42,443 nucleotides of DNA, taken from the NCBI GenBank assembly GCA_964443885.1, contig CAYUES010000003.1:1-42443 (forward strand), given 5' to 3'. The notes under the pieces were generated by a model. The model saw only the letters and a program-made list of their open reading frames with translations, searched no databases and was not told the origin of the DNA. Position numbers and translations under genes: made by a program. Each line of letters opens with the position of its first letter. Positions within the stretch are counted from its first letter, which is position 1. Source of the stretch: OMIS01 sp964443885 (GTDB taxonomy: Bacteria > Patescibacteriota > Microgenomatia > UBA1400 > PJMF01). Of the stretch, positions 1 to 6,868 are shown piece after piece.

Positions 1-192
1 ACAAATTTCTTTCCCATCTTCTCCGGACATCCAAATATCAAGTAGTAGTAAATCAGGAAATTGATCATTCATCTTAAGTATTGTTGCTCCATTATTGGTA
101 GTAGTAACAGTATACCCTTCAAGTTCTAGTATCATTTGAATCGCATCCACGATTGCGGAATCGTCGTCTGCTATCATTATTTTTTTATTCAT
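1..192 (-). CDS. Response regulator receiver domain protein (3' part outside window)
   Basis: The reverse strand encodes 64 complete codons from an ATG at 192 to the window edge. The N-terminus MNKKIMIADDDSA has the acidic pair of a CheY-like receiver domain, and Asp52 in LLLLDIWMSGEDG is the expected phosphoacceptor. It would receive phosphate from the histidine kinase just upstream. The two genes overlap by 8 nt (kinase stop 185-187, this ATG 190-192), so they are translationally coupled and very likely cognate. The output domain, if any, lies outside the window, so DNA binding cannot be judged. Confidence 0.93.
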   Translation of the reverse strand, partial: MNKKIMIADDDSAIVDAIQMILELEGYTVTTTNNGATILKMNDQFPDLLLLDIWMSGEDGKEIC

Positions 193-2149
193 GCGTAACT
201 TCCTCATTTCTAATTACGTTATCCTGTTGCTTTGTTTTTCGCTTTAAAATTGGTAATGAGAAACAGAAAGTTGAACCTTTCCCTTTGGCACTTTCCACCC
301 AAATTTTTCCGCCTTCTCGTTTAATAATTTCAGATGATATATATAAACCCAAACCAAGCCCCGGAAACGTGTGTTGTTTCTCACCACTAACTCGATAAAA
401 TTGTTCGAAAACCTTTTCTTGTTTATCTTTTGCAATACCTACACCAAAATCCTCGACACAGACAGTTACTTGATTAGTATTTCCTGAAACAGCAACATTA
501 ATTTTATCTGCATGGGGCGAATACTTAATAGCATTGGTAATTAAATTTGTTATGACTTGGCCAATGCGTTCACGATCACCGTAGACTATTTTTGTTTTCT
601 CTAGTTTTTTAACTATAGTGTGTTTATCTGTCGTGCGCTGTAGTTCTTCAACAGTATCAGCAACCAAGTCATTAAAGTCAAAAAAATCTTCATTAAACTG
701 CAACCTGCCAGCTTGAATTTTAGTAACATCGAGCAAGTCACCAATTAAGTTATTTAATCTATTTACTTGCGCGTCCATTTTAAGAAGTAAGTCTGCAGAT
801 TTGAGATCGCCTTTACGTCTGAAAATTGCTTCCAATACCTGTCCGTATGCTTTTATGCTTGTCACTGGTGTTTTTAGTTCATGGCTGGCAATTCCTAAAA
901 ACTCATCTTTTTGGCGTTCTAAATGTCGACGTTTAGTAATGTCATTAAAGACTAAGGCAATTTTTCGACTTTCAGGGCCACCCACTCTAGATGCATAGAC
1001 ATCAAACCACCGGCCCATTGCTTCTGATCCTTCCATAAAGCGGATTGATTCACCGGTCAGAACTACATTGCCATATCTTTCAAACCAATGTGGCTCTAGG
1101 TTTGGAACAAGTTGCTTTGCAGTTTTGCCAATTGGATTTTCTAAACCAGTTTGTTTCTCAAAAATTGGATTTGTTTCTAAGAAGCGATAATCAATTGGTT
1201 TATTTGTATTATCGAATAGCATTTCTATAATACAAAAACCCTCATCAATTGTATTAAAAATTGTTCGATAGCGAAGCTCGCTTTCAGCAATTTTTTCTCT
1301 TGCCACAACCTGCTCTGTAACGTCATAACCGTGAGCAACAATACCAATTTTTTTTCCTCTTATATCTTTTAGAGGCTCATAAACAAAGTTTACGAATCGT
1401 TGTTCAACTGGGGAGTTTTTTTCTCTTTGCAAAGAAACTGCTAATTCATTACCAATAAATGGCTTACCCGTTCTGAGCACTGTATCAAGAATTTTTATAA
1501 ATCCCTGTTCTACAACTTCTGGCAGTGCTTCACTCAGTGATTTACCTACAATTTCTCTATGACCAACAAGTTGATAGTAGGCAGCGTTAGCCATCTCAAA
1601 CACGTGATCTTTTCCCTGTAAAATTGCCATAAAAGCGGGAGCTCGCTCAAATACATCAATAAGTTTTTTCTTTTCAGATTTCACCTCCTCCAGTAATGCG
1701 CGCCGCTCTTCTTCATATCTTTTTTGCTTAGTAAGATCACGAGCAATTTTAGTAAAACCAATTAACATACCTGATTCATCCTTGAGTGGAAACAATAAGC
1801 CACTCACCCAAAGTTTAGTTCCATCTTTTTTAAGATGCCATTTATGATCTTGACCTCGACCTTTTTCAACTGCATCGTTCATTTCTTTGCGCGGCTCATT
1901 TTTTTTGCGGTCTTCTGCTACAAAAAGAATATCTCCACTTTTTCCAATGATATCTTTTTCTGAGTAACCAAATAACCGTTCAGCACCCGAGTTCCAACTC
2001 GTTATAAAGCCGCTAGCATCAATAGTGAATAGCGCATAATCCTCTAGACTATCAATTATTTGGCGATAAAAAGGATCACCCGTCTGTGATGACCAGTGTG
2101 AATCATGATTGAGAAATGTGGGTTTTGAGGTAGGTAGATTCTTTTTCAT
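185..2149 (-). CDS. Soluble PAS-domain sensor histidine kinase
   Basis: This 654-aa protein has no transmembrane segment or signal peptide. Three PAS-like modules come first (about residues 28-145, 160-285 and 295-410). The dimerisation/phosphoacceptor domain follows, with the H-box SHELKTP carrying His423. The C-terminal HATPase domain shows an N-box (NLITNAIKYS), a G1 box (VEDFGVGIAKD), an F-box-like FEQFYRV and a G2 box (GLGLGLYIS). It should autophosphorylate in response to a cytoplasmic signal bound by PAS and phosphorylate the overlapping receiver gene. The signal is not evident. The start is the first in-frame ATG, and it follows a good sigma-70 promoter. Confidence 0.95.
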   Translation of the reverse strand: MKKNLPTSKPTFLNHDSHWSSQTGDPFYRQIIDSLEDYALFTIDASGFITSWNSGAERLFGYSEKDIIGKSGDILFVAEDRKKNEPRKEMNDAVEKGRGQDHKWHLKKDGTKLWVSGLLFPLKDESGMLIGFTKIARDLTKQKRYEEERRALLEEVKSEKKKLIDVFERAPAFMAILQGKDHVFEMANAAYYQLVGHREIVGKSLSEALPEVVEQGFIKILDTVLRTGKPFIGNELAVSLQREKNSPVEQRFVNFVYEPLKDIRGKKIGIVAHGYDVTEQVVAREKIAESELRYRTIFNTIDEGFCIIEMLFDNTNKPIDYRFLETNPIFEKQTGLENPIGKTAKQLVPNLEPHWFERYGNVVLTGESIRFMEGSEAMGRWFDVYASRVGGPESRKIALVFNDITKRRHLERQKDEFLGIASHELKTPVTSIKAYGQVLEAIFRRKGDLKSADLLLKMDAQVNRLNNLIGDLLDVTKIQAGRLQFNEDFFDFNDLVADTVEELQRTTDKHTIVKKLEKTKIVYGDRERIGQVITNLITNAIKYSPHADKINVAVSGNTNQVTVCVEDFGVGIAKDKQEKVFEQFYRVSGEKQHTFPGLGLGLYISSEIIKREGGKIWVESAKGKGSTFCFSLPILKRKTKQQDNVIRNEEVTHE

Positions 2150-2173
2150 GTAATTTTAGATGTTGATCTGCCA

Positions 2174-2202
2174 ACTATACCAAACTAGGCAGCAACTCTC
2201 AA
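2174..2202 (-). promoter_or_regulatory. Sigma-70 promoter of the histidine kinase operon
   Basis: On the minus strand, TTGAGA and TATAGT are separated by exactly 17 nt. The -10 is preceded by TGG (extended -10) and lies 24 nt before the kinase ATG, so this transcript has a short leader. Confidence 0.65.
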
Positions 2203-2268
2203 AGGTTTTGTGTAATAAAATTATAAGAATAGAGAAATAAAAATTTCATTACAAATAAAGTCTATGCT

Positions 2269-3306
2269 TTACTCTAGTTCTGGGAACATGATTTTCAAAA
2301 ATTCATATGCAATCGGACGCTGTGGACCTTCTAAAGGATACTGGTTCCAGTCTAAACATGGTGAGGTGTTAATTTCAATTGCTATGTAGTTAGCTGGTGT
2401 TTGTTCACTCTCGATATCAGTAGTCATATAATCAATTCCTGCTAGTGACAATCCGGGAATACTTTTCATAATTTTTGATACTGTATCTGTAACACTGGGG
2501 TGAACTGTATCTGTAACATCAATAGTATCGCCACCCAAACCCATATCTAATGAGGTGTGTGGTAGAAGAAAGATTCTTGAATTTTTTTCAGGGATGCTTT
2601 CCAAAGATAAATCTTGGTTTTTCAAGTAACTTTCTAAGTTAGAATCTATGGTAATAGGTTTATAGGTGACAACTTCAATCCTCGTGGGATTTTGATTCTT
2701 TATTTTGATTAATTCCTTGATTGTGTGTGTACCAGTTCCTACAACATTTGCAGGTAACCGTTTAATAACACTCAAAATTTTTTCTTGTGTAGCTAAAATT
2801 CTATACTCATCACCAATAAACATTTGCTCAACGAGCAACTCAATTTTTTTTGTACCATAGAAATTATAAATATCTTCAAGTGTCTGCTTATATTGTTTTT
2901 GAGTATAGATATCCAGATATACATTAGCTCCCTGCTTATCATCAATCGGTTTGATAACGACAGGTTTTACAAGGGTATTAAATGATTTAGAATGATGATC
3001 ATTGGTATATGAATCCGTAATATGATAGCCCTTGCTTACTGAAATACCAGCTTCTTCCAAAATATTTTTGGTTAGACGTTTATTCTTACAACTGTAAAAT
3101 GCAAACTCTGTTGTTTCAGAAGGAATTTGGGCATGAAAGTACTTAACTTGATCCTTATACTGCAAAGTAAACATATCAGTATGAGCAATTTTTTGCCATT
3201 TTATTGAGTGCCTTTCAGCTTCATCAAGAATGAGAATTGTGCTATAGCTAGTTTTTTTTAGCTTTTTGAGATCGCGAAGTGTTTTTTGTTTTGTAAATAA
3301 AGTCAT
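2269..3306 (-). CDS. Orphan ATP-grasp ligase, cyanophycin synthetase/GshAB-like
   Basis: This 345-aa protein has an ATP-grasp fold. The central stretch reads VVIKPIDDKQGANVYLDI, then VEQMFIGDEYRILATQEKILS and NVVGTGTHTIKELI, a pattern typical of the ATP-grasp domain of cyanophycin synthetases and bifunctional glutathione synthetases. The metal/ATP-binding end is IAIEINTSPCLDW, followed by the family-like YPLEGPQRPIAYEFLKIMFPE. Such enzymes join a carboxylate to an amino group through an acylphosphate. The Mur-ligase half of cyanophycin synthetase and the gamma-glutamylcysteine ligase half of GshAB are both absent, and no partner gene is adjacent. The substrate is therefore unknown. A -10-like TATAAG lies 5 nt before the ATG. 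Confidence 0.8.
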   Translation of the reverse strand: MTLFTKQKTLRDLKKLKKTSYSTILILDEAERHSIKWQKIAHTDMFTLQYKDQVKYFHAQIPSETTEFAFYSCKNKRLTKNILEEAGISVSKGYHITDSYTNDHHSKSFNTLVKPVVIKPIDDKQGANVYLDIYTQKQYKQTLEDIYNFYGTKKIELLVEQMFIGDEYRILATQEKILSVIKRLPANVVGTGTHTIKELIKIKNQNPTRIEVVTYKPITIDSNLESYLKNQDLSLESIPEKNSRIFLLPHTSLDMGLGGDTIDVTDTVHPSVTDTVSKIMKSIPGLSLAGIDYMTTDIESEQTPANYIAIEINTSPCLDWNQYPLEGPQRPIAYEFLKIMFPELE

Positions 3307-3328
3307 AAATACTTATAGTTCTGGTGCA

Positions 3329-3345
3329 ACACAATACTGTTGTGT
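3329..3345. promoter_or_regulatory. Inverted repeat upstream of the ATP-grasp gene
   Basis: ACACAA-TACTG-TTGTGT is a perfect 6-bp-arm inverted repeat 23-39 bp upstream of the ATP-grasp start, over the expected -35 region. It could be an operator. The regulator is unknown. Confidence 0.35.
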
Positions 3346-3444
3346 ATGTAATCTTAAAAGTTGTGAGAAATGTAGAGAAAAAATTAAAAATGATCTATCT
3401 TCAAAATTATCGGAGATCTCAATAAGATTGTTTCATCATACCAC

Positions 3445-3472
3445 ATTTTAGATTAATTAATCAACCTAAAAT
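3445..3472. repeat. Nested palindrome in a 314-bp intergenic gap
   Basis: ATTTTAG and CTAAAAT flank a 14-bp centre that includes most of GATTAATTAATC, a perfect 12-bp palindrome at 3451-3462. It lies in the gap 3307-3620 between divergent genes, where I see no other coding sequence. It could be an operator or an AT-rich hairpin. Confidence 0.35.
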
Positions 3473-3620
3473 GCTCATCGTAATTATGAGTAAGAATTAA
3501 AAATAATTTAGTCAGAACCTTCATAATTTCTACTCAGTGTCTATTATCATCTGTGCATAACCAAGTGAGCTTCAGAATTACTGAAAAGCATAGTACAATG
3601 TCAGTAGGAATAAGGAGCTC

Positions 3621-4010
3621 ATGTCAAATCAAAACGAAGAAGTCAATCAATTTATGGAGCAGTTAGAACATCCATTGAAGAATGAAATTAATACAATCCG
3701 AGCTTTTATTTTAAATTCGAATAATGAGATTGCCGAAAATATTAAATGGAACGCTCCAAATTTTTCATACAAAGGTGAAGACCGAATTACCTTTAAACTA
3801 TTTCCCTATACTAGTATTCAACTTATTTTTCACCGCGGTTCAAAAGTAAAAGACACCAAAGATTTTTCATTCACCGACAGTAGTGGTCTTCTCAAATGGA
3901 TAACTGACGACCGCGCCATGTTAACACTGGCAGAGCTTTCCGATGTCGAAACAAAAAAGAAAATTATTATCCAAGTTGTTCAAGAATGGCTTGACGCTAC
4001 AACGGAGTAG
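3621..4010 (+). CDS. DUF1801 (YdhG-like) protein
   Basis: This 129-aa protein matches the DUF1801 fold seen in YdhG-like proteins. It has an N-terminal helix (VNQFMEQLEHPLKNEINTIRAFIL), the hallmark strand-turn IKWNAPNFSYKGEDRITFKLFPYTS, and a C-terminal amphipathic helix. The family's biochemistry is not settled; an iron- or small-ligand-binding role has been suggested. The start is supported by AAGGAG just upstream, although the spacing is short. A second DUF1801 protein lies at 11427-11852 but is clearly diverged. Confidence 0.8.
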   Translation: MSNQNEEVNQFMEQLEHPLKNEINTIRAFILNSNNEIAENIKWNAPNFSYKGEDRITFKLFPYTSIQLIFHRGSKVKDTKDFSFTDSSGLLKWITDDRAMLTLAELSDVETKKKIIIQVVQEWLDATTE

Positions 4011-4017
4011 AGCTTCA

Positions 4018-4482
4018 TTACTCACACCCTACTACTTTTTTTGCCCACTTTGCTGCCCGCTCAAGCTCACCTTTTTTCAAAGGACCTTGTTTGTCTTCTA
4101 CAATAAACCCTTCAGGCTCTGCAACTAGCGTTCCACCTTTTTCTTGGAGCTGATTTGCAATGCGTTCTGCTGCAAAGCGAATTATTTTCATTATCACTTT
4201 CAGTCCAAGCCCATGATCTTCATAGGCAAATCTTGTGTCAAATGCTGCTACTTTCGTATCGATCAATGACTCATCAGGAATTTTTTTCAAAAACTCCTCA
4301 ATTGCGAATGTTGCTCTCCCACCATGTACAGGCGAACCTACAATCACAACATCGTAGTTGGGTAATTCAAAAACGTGCGTGTTATGCACTTGCTTGACTT
4401 CAGCATCAGCTACCCGACCCATTGCTTCTGCAATCTTCTGAGTGTTTCCATGTGCTGAATCATACACAATAAGTGTTTTCAT
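4018..4482 (-). CDS. Flavodoxin-like protein
   Basis: This 154-aa protein starts MKTLIVYDSAHGNTQKIAEAMG, where the SAHGNTQ loop is the FMN phosphate-binding signature of flavodoxins. A second flavin loop is seen in VVIVGSPVHGGRATFAIEEFL. It should carry one or two electrons on FMN in the cytoplasm. It is the second gene of a pair with the cupin gene, with an 8-nt gap. The partner reductase or oxidoreductase is not present nearby. Confidence 0.88.
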   Translation of the reverse strand: MKTLIVYDSAHGNTQKIAEAMGRVADAEVKQVHNTHVFELPNYDVVIVGSPVHGGRATFAIEEFLKKIPDESLIDTKVAAFDTRFAYEDHGLGLKVIMKIIRFAAERIANQLQEKGGTLVAEPEGFIVEDKQGPLKKGELERAAKWAKKVVGCE

Positions 4483-4490
4483 ATACTCTT

Positions 4491-4850
4491 TTATGCTACA
4501 TCTGTTTCGTTCTTTGTTTTCTGAACTTCTCCAGGTTTATGTTGTGGTGGTGAATAAATAGTGAAAATTTTCAGATCTTCATCACCAGTGTTTATAATGT
4601 TGTGCGATGTCCCTGCAGGAATAAATATAATTGCATCTTCTTCAAATGGGGTAACTTCACCATTTATGAATAGCTCACCTTCACCCTCAACTACTACAAT
4701 TATTTGATCTGTAGTCTGATGAACTTCTTCACCAATATCGCCGTTTACAGGAATGCTCATCACTACAATTTGGCTATGCTCACCCGTGTGCAAAACATTT
4801 CTAAAATTTGTGTTTTCTTCAGTTATTTTTTTGATATCAACTGTAAACAT
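4491..4850 (-). CDS. Small cupin-domain protein
   Basis: This 119-aa single cupin has motif 1 around GEEVHQTTDQIIVVVEGEGE (one clear His and the Glu-rich strand) and motif 2 around PAGTSHNIINTGDEDLKIF with a His. The second His of motif 1 is replaced by Gln, so metal binding may be altered. The tail HKPGEVQKTKNE is typical of a common group of small bacterial cupins of unknown substrate. A Shine-Dalgarno AAGGA lies 6 nt before the ATG. It leads the cupin-flavodoxin pair. Confidence 0.85.
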   Translation of the reverse strand: MFTVDIKKITEENTNFRNVLHTGEHSQIVVMSIPVNGDIGEEVHQTTDQIIVVVEGEGELFINGEVTPFEEDAIIFIPAGTSHNIINTGDEDLKIFTIYSPPQHKPGEVQKTKNETDVA

Positions 4851-4920
4851 ATACTTCCTTTCTTTTCTATCTATACACCTACACTACTGCAAAAGAACTA
4901 TCGGTGCAGTGATTTTAAAC

Positions 4921-4946
4921 ATCACATACCTGTGATATTGATCAAT
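4921..4946. promoter_or_regulatory. CRP/FNR-type site between the cupin gene and the 5005 gene
   Basis: ATCACATACCTGTGAT (4921-4936) is an inverted repeat. It overlaps TGTGA-TATTGA-TCAAT (4931-4946), which matches the perfect site at 6023 in 8 of 10 arm positions and also resembles an FNR box (GTGAT-N4-ATCAA). A weak -10 (TATAAA, 4958-4963) follows. The likely binder is the CRP/FNR protein encoded at 5359-6000. Class II geometry is not clear here. Confidence 0.45.
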
Positions 4947-5004
4947 GATTTTTGTCGTATAAATCTCTACTCTAAAAGAGTATGGAAATACCGACAGGAA
5001 TAAT

Positions 5005-5349
5005 ATGATTAAACTCATTAAAAAAGGTCACTACACATTGATTGAAACCAAAGGTCAAACCAAAATCTTAACACTTGATGACGTCCAAAAGTATGCCTGG
5101 ATCTATGCAGCGGATATCGGTGAAATTCTAATTGCCTCGCATAGTACACACAAGACCGATCATATTCTTGCCAGCGGCGCGTACAGACTTTATGACGTCA
5201 AAGACGAACCAGGTTTAACTGATCTACAGCATCTGGAGTTATTTGTGGGAAACAGTACCTGGCAAGGGTACTTACTGACTACGGGCTTACCTACCAAGGA
5301 GAATAAACGCAATCGGATTATTCCGTGCAAAGAAATCATTACCAAGTAA
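5005..5349 (+). CDS. Hypothetical 114-aa protein
   Basis: I do not recognise the family. It is a soluble, beta-rich small protein (MIKLIKKGHYTLIETKGQTK at the N-terminus) with a central ADIGEILIASHSTHKTDHILASGAYRLYDV. It has no signal peptide or membrane segment. A GACAGGA stretch 7-13 nt before the ATG may serve as Shine-Dalgarno. It ends 9 nt before the convergent end of the CRP/FNR-type regulator gene, and a CRP-like site lies in its promoter region, so it may belong to the same regulon. Confidence 0.65.
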   Translation: MIKLIKKGHYTLIETKGQTKILTLDDVQKYAWIYAADIGEILIASHSTHKTDHILASGAYRLYDVKDEPGLTDLQHLELFVGNSTWQGYLLTTGLPTKENKRNRIIPCKEIITK

Positions 5350-5358
5350 TGATTCTAC

Positions 5359-6000
5359 CTACTCATCGAGTAATTCATGCTCCATTTTTTGGAGATCAGT
5401 AATGTAAAGTTTGTTTTTCTGTACTGCAATCAGATTTTTATCTTTTAAAACCTTCATCTCTCTACTAACAGTCTCTCTGGTCATGCCCGACTGGGCTGCT
5501 AAGTCTTTCTCTGAAACTTCAAGCAGAATCATTTTTTTCTCTGCTGAAAAACGCTTTGCATAAATTAGCAGTTCAGCAATCAAACGTGTGTAGGCAGACC
5601 CTGACATGAGGTACGTCATTCGGGTTAATAGACCATCCATGCCGGTATATACTCGACAGAGTAAATCATACTGTACATCAGAATTACTCGTAATAAAGTC
5701 ACGAACTTCATTCTCCGGAGCACGCCAAACTTCAACAGCTGATATCGCTTCAAAGTAAAAATTATTTGGTGTTTTGTTTATAACCCAAGATATAGGAAAA
5801 AACGCGGTTGGTTTAAAAATATTGAGAACTAGCTCGTCGCCTTTTGGCGAGATTGTATACATCTTTACTAAGCCACTTTTAAGAAAAAAAACTCCCTGTG
5901 GATCATCATCAGACCGAATCAAGATCTCACCTTTGCTGTAGCGCTGGTGTTTGTACTGTGAGAAGAACGTCTCGATTGTATGCGAAAGTTCAGTATCCAT
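5359..6000 (-). CDS. CRP/FNR-family transcriptional regulator
   Basis: The 213-aa protein has an N-terminal cyclic-nucleotide-binding-like beta-barrel (residues about 20-110, with GEILIRSDDDPQGVFFLKSGLVKMY), a dimerisation helix (about 111-150) and a winged helix (about 160-205). The recognition helix TRETVSREM contains R175, E176 and R180, the residues CRP uses to read TGTGA, plus Ser179 as in FNR. There is no N-terminal Cys cluster, so it is not an Fe-S oxygen sensor of the FNR type; the effector is unknown. The start is set by TATAAT 7 nt upstream. A perfect TGTGA-N6-TCACA site covers its own -35 region, which predicts autorepression. Confidence 0.9.
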   Translation of the reverse strand: MDTELSHTIETFFSQYKHQRYSKGEILIRSDDDPQGVFFLKSGLVKMYTISPKGDELVLNIFKPTAFFPISWVINKTPNNFYFEAISAVEVWRAPENEVRDFITSNSDVQYDLLCRVYTGMDGLLTRMTYLMSGSAYTRLIAELLIYAKRFSAEKKMILLEVSEKDLAAQSGMTRETVSREMKVLKDKNLIAVQKNKLYITDLQKMEHELLDE

Positions 6001-6013
6001 AGCTTGTATTATA
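6001..6013 (-). promoter_or_regulatory. Predicted leaderless promoter of the CRP/FNR-type gene
   Basis: Minus-strand TATAAT (6013-6008) is followed by 7 nt and then ATG at 6000. No ribosome-binding site fits between them. Confidence 0.65.
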
Positions 6014-6022
6014 CTCTTTGTC

Positions 6023-6038
6023 TGTGAGGGAAATCACA
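6023..6038. promoter_or_regulatory. Perfect CRP-type operator between divergent genes
   Basis: TGTGAGGGAAATCACA is a perfect TGTGA-N6-TCACA palindrome. For the plus-strand gene it is centred about 41 bp before the predicted transcription start (-10 at 6059-6064), the class II activator position. For the minus-strand regulator gene it covers the -35 region, a repressor position. Confidence 0.8.
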
Positions 6039-6058
6039 CCATATCACGATAAAAAAGG

Positions 6059-6064
6059 TATACT
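6059..6064 (+). promoter_or_regulatory. -10 element of the ferric-reductase-like gene
   Basis: TATACT, with no convincing -35 hexamer, sits downstream of the CRP-type site, as expected for an activator-dependent promoter. It gives a leader of about 28 nt with its own Shine-Dalgarno sequence. Confidence 0.6.
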
Positions 6065-6098
6065 GATTAGTATCAAGATTTTTTTGAGAGGAATAAGC

Positions 6099-6764
6099 AT
6101 GTCTAATACAAATGTAGCCCCACAAGTAGCACAACGACCGCGAGATACTACCGAGCTCCAACGCTACAGCAAAGTGCTCATATTTGGGTTGGTCGTATTT
6201 GGTTTACTGTATTGGTACACAGTGGCCCAGGATATTCCTAGCCCTGTCAACAAAGCGGTTGCTGATACCTCGGTTATTCTAATGGGTGCATCGATGCTTC
6301 TGAGCAGTATCTGCTACTTTTGGAACTTTTTAGACTTCAAAATAATATACAGAAAATACTTGGGTATGGTGGGCTTTGCGTTTGGGATCCTGCACATCGT
6401 GTTGTCATTTTCCGCACTCCAAAGACTTTTTCTCCTGGAAACCTGGCAACAAAATGCCTATGCTCCTGCTCTGGCCGGCTTGCTCGCCGCGATAATTTTT
6501 GGGGTAATGGCAGTAATTTCCAATACGTTTGCCATGTCAGTCTTGGGCGGAAAACTGTGGCGATATATCTTGCGAACGGGATATCTAGCCATGATCTTGG
6601 TGCTGGCACATGTGGTACTACTCAAACTAGCCCGTTGGACAACTTGGTACAACCAAGGTATGCAAAGCCCACCTTCAGCAAGTCTGCTGATTAGTGTGTT
6701 CATCGTTATAGTTGTAGTGATGCGCGTACTGTTGTGGTGGTCTATTAAAAGAAAACGTACGTAG
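6099..6764 (+). CDS. Ferric-reductase-like transmembrane haem protein
   Basis: With the start at the ATG at 6099 (Shine-Dalgarno AGAGG about 8 nt before it), the protein has 221 aa. About six membrane helices follow a polar N-terminus. RKYLGMVGFAFGILHIVLS (His99) and LWRYILRTGYLAMILVLAHVV (His171) follow the ferric-reductase/MsrQ (YedZ) pattern in which helix histidines bind haem b. No flavin or NAD domain is attached, so it may pass electrons within the membrane to or from a partner. The reading frame is open further upstream, but that would place the promoter inside the gene. Its promoter carries the perfect CRP-type site, which links it to the divergent regulator. Confidence 0.72.
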   Translation: MSNTNVAPQVAQRPRDTTELQRYSKVLIFGLVVFGLLYWYTVAQDIPSPVNKAVADTSVILMGASMLLSSICYFWNFLDFKIIYRKYLGMVGFAFGILHIVLSFSALQRLFLLETWQQNAYAPALAGLLAAIIFGVMAVISNTFAMSVLGGKLWRYILRTGYLAMILVLAHVVLLKLARWTTWYNQGMQSPPSASLLISVFIVIVVVMRVLLWWSIKRKRT

Positions 6765-6868
6765 AAGCTACTTCTTTTTCCCCTAAGGATTCAGTAACTC
6801 AAAAGGTATTGGACTTCCTCCCTGCTCTGTTTTAGTTTAGTATAAAAAGATACTCAAAAAGTGTACGT

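Noticed and set aside
2269..3306. Calling the ATP-grasp gene cphA or gshF
   Set aside because: Both need a second catalytic half that is absent here, so no gene symbol is justified.
6018..6098. A start at 6018 for the ferric-reductase-like protein
   Set aside because: This would put the CRP-type site and -10 inside the gene. The ATG at 6099 has a Shine-Dalgarno sequence.
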